Below, one piece after another: positions 27,279-36,747 of a DNA stretch of 64,000 bases. The notes under the pieces were generated by a model that saw only the letters and a list, made by a program, of their open reading frames with translations, did not search any database and was not told where the DNA came from. Location of the stretch: positions 10,589,332 to 10,653,331 of the forward strand of contig JAJLRJ010000013.1 in assembly GCA_024195265.1 (NCBI GenBank), read 5' to 3'. Source of the DNA: Dendrophyllia cribrosa (Eukaryota > Cnidaria > Anthozoa > Scleractinia > Dendrophylliidae). Position numbers and translations under genes: made by a program. Every line of letters begins with the position of its first letter. The first letter of the stretch is position 1.

Positions 27279-27901
27279 AAAGCTGAATTGAAAGGAGCAG
27301 TATAGATGTCGATTCACACCATGGTAAATGTTTTTGTTCACCGCCACTTGAGAGTGCAAGGAACTCGCAAACATTTTGCTGTGACAAGGAAGAAATAGCG
27401 TGACATTTGCGTTACTTTTTGTTCACATTTACATATATACAAATATCAAGCAAATATTAAACATTGAATATTTGACAAACAGCAGATAATAAAATAAAAT
27501 AATAAAGAAATCGAATGTTATTTAGTAAAATAGCAATGATAAGATAAGCAACCAAAGGAACACCGTGATGCAGCCGTCTATATTTTTAATACCTGAAAAC
27601 AGCAACAACAGCGAGCAAAAACATGCGGGCATAAGTTACGGGGAAGAATTGTTGGATCCAAACAGAAAAAAAAAATCGCAGCCAACCATTATTTCACTTG
27701 CCGTATGACAGAGACCGATGAATTGTGTAGAGATCGACGCGGATCGACAGCGTTCGTAAACAGACCCTGAAGTGTCCGTGGTTGATTTTGCCGTCAAACC
27801 TCTGCCAGGCTTCATTTCACTTGCTATGTGATAAAAATCGGTCAATTCTCAACTTTTTTCCGGCCGTTGAAAAGCGTAAAGTTTCTTTTATGCGCTGCGT
27901 A

Positions 27902-28478
27902 TTAAAGGGGCTATGTCGCGAGGTGTCACGCAATCAAGCTACAATCTTAAAAACGTCCGGTGGCTGTTTTTCAAGTTTACGCCATCATTGTCGAATCCAT
28001 TCAATCCTGCAGTGCTGTGTTCACCAAATGGTCTCAGATTTTTCGCATATGTAAATAATCTATTTGTCTTGATTTTGGCCCGGTTATTTTTCCGATTCTG
28101 AAATCGTACGGCTAAATATCTCAATATGTACGGGTAGCGATAGAAATCAGTTAACCATGGAATGTCATGGACGAAGGTTCTTCTTCTCTGTTGGCTAAAT
28201 ATAGTACACTTCAGCATGTTAACATGGTACCAGAGACTTCGCTTTGTTCTTCTTTACCGCCACAGACAAACCTAACATTTATCTGATTTTGTTTCGCTTA
28301 AGAAAAGAGCGATGAAATTGTTGGACTTAAATCAAAACAAGCAATAACTCTTGTGTACGTGACCACTGATTCCGTTTCGAGTCCTGTTTCGTATCAGCGA
28401 ACAAAAGAATTTTGACAGATAAAAGTGTAAATTAAAGTTACTGAAATTAGGCGAAACCTCGCGACATAGCCTCTTTAA
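27902..28478. mobile_element. TTAA-flanked MITE with inverted ends
   Basis: Starts TTAAAGGGGCTATGTCGCGAGG and ends, inverted, CCTCGCGACATAGCCTCTTTAA, so 19-22 bp TIRs sit inside TTAA at each end. TTAA is the target of piggyBac-type transposases, suggesting a piggyBac-mobilised non-autonomous element. Two related copies with AGGGGCTATG-like ends are at 33,728-34,557 and 43,974-44,338. Confidence 0.65.
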
Positions 28479-28596
28479 TAAGCGCAGCGAAAGCATCCTT
28501 CTCCAATCGGCAGCAAACTCTATGACAGCGAGGCCAAAGTTGATACCAGTTCCCGCCTGTGAATTTGCCCCTGAAAAACACAAAGGAATCTTCGGC

Positions 28597-28618
28597 GGGG
28601 GGGGGGGGGGGGGGGGGG
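28597..28618. repeat. 22-base poly(G) tract
   Basis: An uninterrupted G run from 28,597 to 28,618, not in one of the recognised MITE copies. One of ten such tracts of 15 or more in the window. Confidence 0.9.
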
Positions 28619-28896
28619 CGGGAGTTAATCGGATGTCCAAGCATGAGAAAAACATCTCGATTTTTTTCGCCAGCAAATTGCACAGGACATCCAACACATG
28701 ATACAGGACATTCAACACGAAATTAGGATCGTGTTTGCAGACGAACGCACCCCGTTCGCAGACGAACGCACGAACGCAATACACTCGTTCAACGCTTCGA
28801 GTCAGTCAGTTAAGTCAATCAAAAAAACTTAAATCCCGAATCTTGTTGGCTACCTTACATCTCCTTACAGATAGTACCTAGGCAATAACCAGTATT

Positions 28897-29078
28897 AGTA
28901 TATACTGAAACAGTGGATAGCATTGTTGGCGCGCTCTGATTGGCTACTGAAACTCGGAATAGCAAGTGCTATTCACCTCCCAGCAATTTGGCGCGAAAAT
29001 TGTAGTCATTGACAGGAATAAATGAGTTAAAAAGCATCATTTTCGTTATATTATCTCACTGTTTCAGTATATACTAAA
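28897..29078. mobile_element. MITE with 21-bp TIRs (TTAGTATATACTGAAACAGTG)
   Basis: The left end TTAGTATATACTGAAACAGTG is repeated inverted at the right end as CACTGTTTCAGTATATACTAA. The 180-bp interior holds GCGCGCTCTGATTGGCT and its rough counterpart TTGGCGCGAAAATTG. Non-coding. Confidence 0.7.
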
Positions 29079-30140
29079 TACCGCCGCTATATCCACCACT
29101 ACCCACCTCCACTTCGGTGAATAGTTGTTAACTAAATTACATTATTTTGATCTTTATGTGTGACAATTTAAGCAACTTAAATAATAATATAACACATAAC
29201 ATACTTTATTTAATGTGGATATACACTTAGCTTGAGAGCTAGTTTGCAGGTATTCCACCTAATAACTAATTAAAACCTAACAACTAAAGAACACTAATAT
29301 CACAATACATCAGATAAAACCACGGGTAAAATACTAATCAAAACTATTATTACAATATTACCGCCGCAGATATAACCTAACGTTCTCTTCAGCCAAGCCA
29401 TATCAGGATTTCGCGATCAAAAGCTAAATTTTTAGTTACTTTTAGAGATAGTATTCTTAGATTGGAATCTGAATGATCCGTACACGGAGTTGTTTTAGTT
29501 GTGTTCCATTAAGCAAAGAAGAAACAGTATATAGCACACGTTCAAACAAATTGCTGTTCTTTTTATTTTTACTTTGTTCCTGCTGGCACAAAATCCAAAC
29601 AGTCTGGACTCACTCATGCTGAAATTGGCACGATTAAAAGAGGCTCTAACACATATTGTGTAGAAGAAAGAACATGAACGAATCAGGACACGGTCGCTGG
29701 AGAACTCGACAATTTAAACTATTGTAACATCTGTATCCCCTACTCTGTAAGGGATACAGATACATCCATTGCAATGCAATGGGATACAATACACATTTTG
29801 CAATGGATGTTTAACATTTCGAAACAGATTACTGTTTTAGCTATCATATGTCATTGAAATCATAAATTGTTATACGGATATAGATGGAATACTATAACTT
29901 CTCTATTTTTTTTAATGTGATCTCTTCACCGCTTACAGTGAATATACTAATTTTATTTTTCACATGTGAAGATATCGATTCACGAACAAAATGTGCTAAT
30001 TAAACTATTTAAATGCACGTGCAAAATTGTTCTTTTTATGCTAATTAAAATCGTTAACGCACGTGGAAAAGCATTGATTAAACTTTTCAATATCTTAATT
30101 TTGATATCATAAGAAGTTCGTCCTGGCATATTGGTACCCG
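29079..30140. other. AT-rich intron sequence
   Basis: A/T-rich with no supported exon. A short phrase, GGGATACAGATACATCC...GCAATGGGATACA, is locally repeated near 29,750-29,800. Otherwise nothing seen. Confidence 0.4.
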
Positions 30141-30149
30141 GCGTGTCCA

Positions 30150-30300
30150 ATCGATGAAATCGATAATCGACGACAATCGATATCAATTAATCGATTCATA
30201 TTGATAATCGATAACCAATCGATGGAGAGTTGTTTGACCTTATCTATTGCCATCGATTATCAATAGCAATCGATAGCGTAATTGACATGGTATCGATGAG
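30150..30300. repeat. cluster of ATCGAT motifs, left
   Basis: About ten ATCGAT/TATCGAT/TCGATAA sites within 150 bp (for example around 30,152, 30,178, 30,191, 30,209, 30,252). A matching cluster lies at 31,075-31,225, with about 0.8 kb of unrelated sequence between. Such subterminal motif clusters are typical of transposase-binding regions. Confidence 0.6.
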
Positions 30301-30532
30301 TTGCATTTTTTTCCCCGTTTCAGAGTCTACAAGTCGAGTGGACGAGAATAAGCGCTTGGTATCACTCGTTTATTGTAAAAGACTTTTCATGTAGTGATTG
30401 TTAACGTTTTATTTGAATTATTGAAACGTTAACATGAGAATAAGAATGATTTATCTCTCTTCTTTCTCTTATTATTTCTGTTTTTGTAAAAAAAAAAAAC
30501 TTTAAAAAACGGAAACTGTTTGAATGGTACCT

Positions 30533-30937
30533 TCACAGACAAAATATTCTGTTAATTGAAAGTCTTCCTTGGCTAAATTGTTGCAAAACAATAAATAAAA
30601 CAGCCATGCCTAAACTAATGATAACAGAATAAATTGTACCTAATACAGTAATTACATGTATATAGATTAAACGTTCTATAAAGACACCAACTACTCTAAA
30701 AGAAAAAGAACATGAAGCAAATGGTAAAGAAGAAGAATAACACGCAATTGGCCATTTCAGTTTTTGCGTTTTACTTTCCGATTTTGCAGTATGTTCTGAA
30801 CTGTTATCATGGTTATAAATGGAATTGACAGACCTACGCGACTCCGAATTGCGCCTGTAGATCACAGTTATGAAGCAGTAAAAAGCTCGCCAACGTTTAC
30901 TGAAAAATGGAAGTGGTGGTATCCTTTGACGACGCAT
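30533..30937 (-). CDS. uncertain ORF, 134 codons, with hydrophobic segment
   Basis: It lies between the two ATCGAT clusters. The N-terminus is basic (MRRQRIPPLPFFSKRWR). A long hydrophobic part follows (VVGVFIERLIYIHVITVLGTIYSVIISLGMAVLFIVL). No family is recognised and no conserved motif is seen. In AT-rich DNA an ORF of this length can be chance, so it is listed only because of its position inside a candidate element. Confidence 0.15.
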   Translation of the reverse strand: MRRQRIPPLPFFSKRWRAFYCFITVIYRRNSESRRSVNSIYNHDNSSEHTAKSESKTQKLKWPIACYSSSLPFASCSFSFRVVGVFIERLIYIHVITVLGTIYSVIISLGMAVLFIVLQQFSQGRLSINRIFCL

Positions 30938-31074
30938 GTTACAGAGAGTTGAACTTCTTTTTTGCCTGACCTAGCCATTTTCTGCGCATCCGCTATTTAT
31001 AACGGTTTTTGCCCGGTTTATGACAGTTTCGCGTGACTAGCAAATCAAGCATGGGTGTAACAGGAAATCCAATC

Positions 31075-31225
31075 GCGAAGATCCAATCAATAGCAATCGA
31101 TGAACGATTTTTGTGTGTCTATCGACTGATCATCAATTGATCGATGCCAATCGATATCAATAAGCTAATTTTTTTCGATTGATATCGATTTATCGATTGC
31201 TTTTCCGATCATCGATTGCCATCGA
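31075..31225. repeat. cluster of ATCGAT motifs, right
   Basis: About a dozen ATCGAT/ATCGATT/CAATCGAT sites (around 31,085, 31,096, 31,119, 31,140, 31,151, 31,180, 31,191, 31,211, 31,221). Together with 30,150-30,300 it brackets 30.3-31.07 kb. Confidence 0.6.
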
Positions 31226-31494
31226 TTGGATAGCACGGGACTAGTATTGACTCGAGTTCTCGCCGAAGTTGCGCTCGAGTTTTCGATTATTCTTCTCGCT
31301 GCTGAAATGTCTCCATATACATCCTCCGGCAATCTCATCACATAATCCAAACAATTAACAGCGTCAACAATGTGGCCAATCCTGTCTAGGGCTTCTTGGA
31401 CATGTAACATTTGCAAAAGGTCTGTAAAGCAATACCAAATACTTCCAATTTTCCCTACCACAAAGTTGCGAAGGCCTTCAACAGAGTCGGCCAT
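31165..31494 (-). CDS. MAD...LLQML family protein fragment
   Basis: Open frame from MADSVEGLRNFVVGKIG through CFTDLLQMLHVQEALDRIG and IVDAVNCLDYVMRLPEDVYGDIS, about 109 codons. The region overlaps the ATCGAT cluster at its 3' end, so the tail is repeat-derived. It shares leader and start with the degraded copy at 25,942 and has protein-level similarity to residues 1-35 of the OTU-like ORF at 223-600. No function is known for this N-terminal module. Confidence 0.35.
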   Translation of the reverse strand: MADSVEGLRNFVVGKIGSIWYCFTDLLQMLHVQEALDRIGHIVDAVNCLDYVMRLPEDVYGDISAARRIIENSSATSARTRVNTSPVLSNRWQSMIGKAIDKSISIEKN

Positions 31495-31574
31495 TTTGAA
31501 TTTCATGTGAAACTGAGCCCCAGCCTTTCTCGTTAAGTCACCTGAAAGTTGTCACCAGACATCAGAATATAAAA

Positions 31575-31835
31575 GGCACTATTTGCAAAAATTAAAAAAA
31601 AAACATTTACAAAAATAAAGGCACCATTCACAAAAATAAAGATACCATTTACGAAATTCGAGGCACCATTTACGAAACTCGAGGCACCATTTCAAAAAAT
31701 AAAGGCAGTATTTACAAAACTAAAGGCACCATTTACAAAACTAAGGGACCATTTACGAAATTCGAGGCACCATTTACAAAAATATATAAGGAACCATTTA
31801 CCAAACTAAAGGCACCATTTACAAAAATAAGAGGG
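31575..31835 (-). repeat. minisatellite, inverted relative to 25,786-25,935
   Basis: About 11 units of 20-22 bp of the type AAAGGCACCATTTACAAAAAT, some with CGAGGCACCATTTACGAAA. On the minus strand it reads in the same sense as the 25.8-kb array, so array plus adjoining block form a 5.3-kb-spaced inverted pair. Confidence 0.75.
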
Positions 31836-31839
31836 CTGA

Positions 31840-32610
31840 ATTTTGGCGGTAATGGCACCTCATAAATTTTCGGACGTTGACAAAACCAGGTTAAGATCTG
31901 ATTGGATGGGACTGACAAAAGTTGGATTGGACCGTATTGACAAAATTCGGATCGGATCACCGAACGTGGGATCGCCATAAATCCCGCCAAAACTGGCCAC
32001 GTGGTATCTTTAGATCAAAATGGCGGAGGATGTGATGACCCAACGGAGAAACTATCGCCATTATTTTGTTTACAAACTGCTTCAGGCTATATAGAACAAC
32101 AACAGGAGTCATATCTGAAAGATACGACTTAGAAATTCGTAGAACAAACGAAAATCCCAGAGAACACAATTCTTGTTTCAATAGACGTAAGGAGCCTTTA
32201 TGCGAATATCCCACAAGAATAGGTAATTAATATAGTATGCAAGGTTTATGACGCCTTCAACGCACTCAGAGAACTCCTTCTAATTTAATGGACTGCTTTC
32301 AAACCCACGGAACTGCCATGAGCACAACAATGGCAGTCGCTTTCACAAATCATCCACGGAGAAGAAAGAAACAGAAATACTGATTAAGTCAAAACTTATC
32401 GTTTAGAAACCTGTATATTGACATATATGTTTTCTTTGGAACACAAATAGATACCAGATACTACATCAAATTTAGAAAACAAATAAACACCATCCAACTA
32501 TTAAATTTGCTGCTGAAATATGAAATATGCCTTTTTACTAAATCAGTGCCCGATGTACACACCCATTAAAAACGTATTGAGACTTTTCAGTACACCCACC
32601 CACTCAGAAC
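31840..32610. other. intron sequence without supported gene
   Basis: Contains a short minus-strand ORF with the Val-Asn-Gly repeat of the minisatellite, and on the plus strand sequences such as AATTCTTGTTTCAATAGACG and AGGAGCCTTTATGCGAATATCCC that could be decayed reverse-transcriptase remnants. No frame is open, so this is not annotated as a gene. A 15-base C run is at 32,621-32,635. Confidence 0.35.
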
Positions 32611-33004
32611 ATATACCCCACCCCCCCCCCCCCCCTCCCCCCCCGTCGAACAAGCTGACCAATCCTCCGATTACTACTCGGCTAGGGGGGGGGAAAACCT
32701 GCTTTCCATGAAGCGACGATCAGAGCTTTTCCAGCAGAAAGAAGTAAGAATACTTGAAAATGATTGTGTTCTTCTGTACATGCCTCAAAAAGGATTCTAT
32801 GAAAATCTCAGTTGAGAATGAAAGAAAACGTAGTATGCAATTGATCACTTTAATCACGTGAATGCTGAACTGAAAGCTTACTATCACCCTGATTATTACT
32901 TGAAACGGTAAAAACTCTAATTAATAATAGTTGCTGATACGTGACCGGATATGCAGATAAATTTAATTTCATTAATCCAATTCCAATAAATTCATTTTCA
33001 TTAG

Positions 33005-33076
33005 AATGCTTTTAGATAACCCTATCAAGACTATTGGATGGCAGGCCTTTACAGTTCCAAATGGAGAACTATTAAT
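33005..33076 (+). CDS. LRR exon 4 of the receptor-like gene
   Basis: Acceptor TTCATTAG, 72 nt, donor GTAAGC. Encodes MLLDNPIKTIGWQAF and VPNGELLM, a 24-residue LRR with the usual asparagine and phenylalanine positions. Phase 2 at both ends. Confidence 0.7.
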
Positions 33077-33477
33077 GTAAGCAGTTGATAGGTTTTCTCA
33101 CGCAAACTTACGCTACTTTTGAAACATAAGCATGAAAATGTGTTCCAAAATTATGTTATTTATAGGAAGGCCTTTTTTGTGTTATTATATGACCTTTTTT
33201 AACTCGTCTATTTTGCGCTTTGTAATTGTCGCATTAAAAAGCAACAATCAAAATTGAAAAAAAAATCATTATTACAGACCAATAATAAACTTCAAAACAA
33301 GTTAACTTTAACAAATCATGGCTTAAGGTACAAAGCAAGATCTCATACATGTAAGTCCATACAAGTTTATTTCATTTCATCTGTATGTTTTTTTTATTAA
33401 AATAGATCAAACGCAATTTTCGTCGTTACTCATAGCACTTTAAAATAAATCAATAACATTTCGCTGTTTGTGTTTAG

Positions 33478-33552
33478 ATACATGATACGTATACAGTTAC
33501 AGACACTCAGACTTGGGTCTTTTGATGACATTAATAATTTTCCAGCTGTAAT
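33478..33552 (+). CDS. diverged LRR or linker exon 5 of the receptor-like gene
   Basis: Acceptor TGTGTTTAG, 75 nt, donor GTAAGT. Encodes YMIRIQLQTLRLGSFDDINN and FPAVM in the phase required by exon 4. One residue longer than the other repeats and less canonical, as terminal LRRs often are. Confidence 0.6.
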
Positions 33553-33727
33553 GTAAGTATCATGTAAACTATGGCTGGTTGGTGCATTTAATAGTCATTT
33601 CCACGGACTCATCTGCGCCGTAATTCTTTCTTCTAAAACTCATTTTAATTAATGACGAACTCACAATGAAAATCACTACATGCATAGATTTGGGTGATTC
33701 TATTCGTTCTTTTTTTTCTCTGTATTC

Positions 33728-34557
33728 AAAGGGGCTATGTCATGGCGGTTTTTGTTTCTGTCACAGTCTGTGCTAGAATTAAAGGGAGGGTTTTGAACGG
33801 TTCGACGCATGTGCACAGATTAAAATGCTTTATTCGCTTACTTGCCAATTTTATCGGTTAAAAACCACTCACATTTACTTCAATATTCACATACTATAAT
33901 TGGTAATACGTTCATGATAACCGTCACGAATATATAATTAGTCCAAACAAAGCGAAGGATGACCAAAATTCACAGAAAATTTCAACGGATTACACCGGCA
34001 AAGTTAACACTAAATAAAACCTTTGACCCGAAGGATTTATTCTACGCTCTGGTCGCTTTCATGGCGCACATTGGTATGTATAATCATCCATTCAATCAGC
34101 GACATTTTCACGGTCAAATTTCCCGCCAGAGTTATCTGCTCGCTTCCGATTGGTCTAAACAATGAATTTAAATGGCCTACGCCATAGCTTACACATGCGC
34201 CGAACCGTGAAACCCTCCCTTTAAAACTGAGCATCTTACCTCAAACACAAAATGCTCTTAGAACACCAAGAACAAGATATCAAGTAAATTGTTCTAGAAA
34301 AAATAAACCATAATCAGTTTTTAGCTAATTTTCCAAACCACATTGAACAAACTTGAAAAAAATGGCATCTTTTTCAAGTTGCAATCCATAGTTTCCATCC
34401 TGGCCATCTGTAGTCAGGGACACTTGTTTATAGTTTCATTATACTCGTAAAGCAATTTTAAACAAGACTAGGCTATTATTTTTGCGTTTCCGCTGATGTA
34501 AATATGTCTTTTAGCTTTTTTATAATAACACTAAAAATGGTGGCATAGCCCCTTTAA
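33728..34557. mobile_element. MITE-like repeat with AAAGGGGCTATG ends, 830 bp
   Basis: The left end AAAGGGGCTATGTCATGG and the right end GTGGCATAGCCCCTTTAA are inverted. The right 370 bp (from CTTAGAACACCAAG through TCCATCCTGGCCATCTG to AACACTAAAAATGGTGGC) is clearly related to 43,974-44,338 inside the 42.87-kb element. Non-coding. Confidence 0.6.
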
Positions 34558-34750
34558 TGAACAGTTTGAGAGTATCAAACACTTGAAAGCGGGATTCATC
34601 AGGTATGCAGACACCTCAAAGTGTATTAAAAAAATCTTGTTCACAGCAAGCTTGCGACAACGTTAAGCGTTAGGCCAATAAAACCGTGATTCCTCAATTA
34701 ACCCCAATTCCCCATTAACATTATTATATTTTCATAATGTTAATTATATA

Positions 34751-34915
34751 ATAGACCAATTCCGATATATTAAAATTCATACTTGGCTCCGAGGCTTGGG
34801 GGAATAAAACAAAATAAATGACATTGAGGTTCAGCCTTGAATTATTCATTTATTTTGTTTTATTCCCCCAAGCCTCGGAGCCAAGTATGAATATTAATAT
34901 TTCGGAATTGGTCCA
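34751..34915. mobile_element. foldback element A
   Basis: GACCAATTCCGATATATTAA, TTCATACTTGGCTCCGAGGC and TTGGGGGAATAAAACAAAAT are repeated inverted after a 30-base loop, giving arms of about 65 bp with few mismatches. Ends of the TAGACCAATTCCG type are typical of MITE foldbacks. Confidence 0.75.
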
Positions 34916-34965
34916 TTGTCGCAGGGACACCACCACATTTTGCGCCAACAGCCCTTATTGTAGAT

Positions 34966-35133
34966 GAGTACGCCACGCCAACATATCAGCGGTTTCTCGC
35001 TTTCTTGACCCTATAGTCTCGTTTTGATGTTTACGCTCATCGTCGTCAAAGGTTCTCGTTAACATCAAAACGAGACTATAGGGTCAAGAAAGCGAGAAAC
35101 CGCTGATATGTTGGCGTGGCGTACTCATCTAAG
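34966..35133. mobile_element. foldback element B, nearly perfect 75-bp arms
   Basis: GAGTACGCCACGCCAACATA through CTATAGTCTCGTTTTGATGT is repeated exactly in inverse orientation after a loop of about 24 bases (TTACGCTCATCGTCGTC). The near-identity of the arms implies a recent insertion or gene conversion between arms. Confidence 0.8.
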
Positions 35134-35712
35134 GGCCATATATTGCTGTGGGCCAATACAACAATTCCCCCTTGCCTCTTCGTTGAGGGTGTTTTGAAGT
35201 TTCAGCGTCTATAATGAAAGCCGAAGTTCCACTGTTCTTAAATAAATTAAACTATTTTGGTCTTAGATTTTCATTTTAGTTTTGTAGAATGTGTGTTCAT
35301 AGTACAAGCGCACTTTATCGCAAAGGTGGTTTTTTTAGGGAGGTGTGATTTTTTTTCGTTTCAGAACACCATGTGCATTCATGAATAAAAAGGGACTAAG
35401 GATGAAAACACATATTGACATAAACAATTACTTCCGCGGCGCGAGATTTAAATGCTTTTATCTCGGACTTAAACACCGTAGTAAAACAAAAATCACCGGC
35501 AAACAATACAAGTTGAGTACTTTCGTGGTAGTTGGTTATCCGTTGAGCATAGCTGCAAGTATGTTGTCAACGAATAAAGCAACACATTTAAGTAACAATC
35601 ATTTACGTGGCCACAAGATTTGAAAGATTTTTAACTCAGAGCAAAACGCATTAACCGTAAGAATGCAACCAATGTGTTGCTGTTAGATAAACTTGTATGC
35701 ATTGCTGTTGTT

Positions 35713-35836
35713 AGGCCCGGTTCAAACGTCGAACTTCACATGTGCCGAATCTAATGCAAATGAGCAAAATCTATTGTTCTTGTTCATTTGCATTAGATTC
35801 GGCACATGTGAAGTTCGACGTTTGAACCGGGCCTTA
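35713..35836. mobile_element. foldback element C, TA-flanked
   Basis: TAGGCCCGGTTCAAACGTCG and on through CATGTGCCGAATCTAATGCA are repeated inverted, ending CGGGCCTTA. Arms are about 55 bp, loop about 15. The TA at both ends suggests a Tc1/mariner-type MITE. Confidence 0.8.
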
Positions 35837-36004
35837 GTTTTGTCTTGTCAGTTATAACTCTATCCCTCTCCCACGGGGAAAATTGTGAAAAACACTTATC
35901 TCTGACTTCAGTCTCTACAGCCAATGACATCGTGGTTAAACTGACCAATTACAGCAATAACCTGACGTATAAACCTTCAGCTGACGATTCACAATTCACA
36001 TGAC

Positions 36005-36048
36005 TCTGAAGATGACTTCCGCTGACAGGTTGTCGAAACGTCAGTCAA
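36005..36048 (+). ncRNA. hammerhead-like core motif, retroelement remnant
   Basis: TCTGAAGATGACTTCCGCTG followed by ACAGGTTGTCGAAACGTC contains CUGAAGA, a possible stem II (TGAC...GTTGTC by pairing) and GAAAC-GTC. This phrase is common in Penelope-type terminal repeats; no coding part is near, so it is a solo remnant. Catalytic activity unproven. Confidence 0.35.
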
Positions 36049-36340
36049 TGTCAACAACAGTTCTTTTCAGAACTACACTAACACGGACGATCGCACTCTA
36101 CAGACTACAATGCCCATTGTTGTCGAATTTGAGCCGCTTTTCTGGATACGATGGTAAAATATAATTGAACAAAACTCATGGAGACGCTAAAATTTTTGTT
36201 CAAGAAAAAGCCCAGAATGTTTTAGTGACTTGCCAGTCGGTCACTTTTGTTGCGGTTTCGTACCATACCTCAACTGGTAACTACACAATTGACCGGATCA
36301 AATTCAAATCGAAGTGTTCACTGTCGTTTCTTTTTTGTAG

Positions 36341-36409
36341 AAACTTGGAAGAAGGAAAAATCAGCAGCGTGAAACTTATGAATGGGACACGTAACTGCAT
36401 AGTTCAACT
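36341..36409 (+). CDS. receptor-like gene, linker exon 6
   Basis: Acceptor TTTTTTGTAG, 69 nt, donor GTAAGT. Encodes NLEEGKISSVKLMNGTRNCI and VQL in the required phase 2. It is a short exon between the LRR exons and the cysteine-rich part. Confidence 0.6.
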
Positions 36410-36535
36410 GTAAGTAGCTTCACACAAAAAAAAAAAACGTAGCAAAAAATGTCGGAAAACCTTGAATTATTTATTTATTTTTATTTTTTCTTGATCTATT
36501 TATTGTTTTATTTCCTTTCTTATTTGCTGCCTTAG

Positions 36536-36747
36536 TGGCTTACGACGGGATGACTCTGACTACATCGACCTCTCTACGTATGACGACTGGCATTTCGTGT
36601 ATGATTCCTTAAAGTATTTTTTTGGTCGTGCAGGATTTGCCAAAAAAATGCGCGATAAAAACAAATTGCTTCCGTGTCCATTGGGGACTTTTGTGAAACG
36701 CTCTGACAGAAATAAAAGAGACTTTAAGTGCCAGGAATGTCCAGCAG
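36536..36747 (+). CDS. receptor-like gene, first cysteine-rich exon 7
   Basis: Acceptor CTGCCTTAG, 212 nt, donor GTAAGC; enters in phase 2 and leaves in phase 1. Encodes GLRRDDSDYIDLSTYDDWHF, KYFFGRAGFAKKMRD and then CPLGTFVKRSDRNKRDFKC and CQECPAG. The C-x-x-GTF...C-x-x-C-PAG pattern is the ephrin-receptor-like/GCC2-GCC3 cysteine module. Confidence 0.75.

Noticed and set aside
35365..35623. Possible additional receptor exon after the acceptor at 35,364
   Set aside because: The acceptor looks good and the phase fits, but the frame has no cysteine or LRR pattern and no donor in the phase needed for the exon at 36,341.
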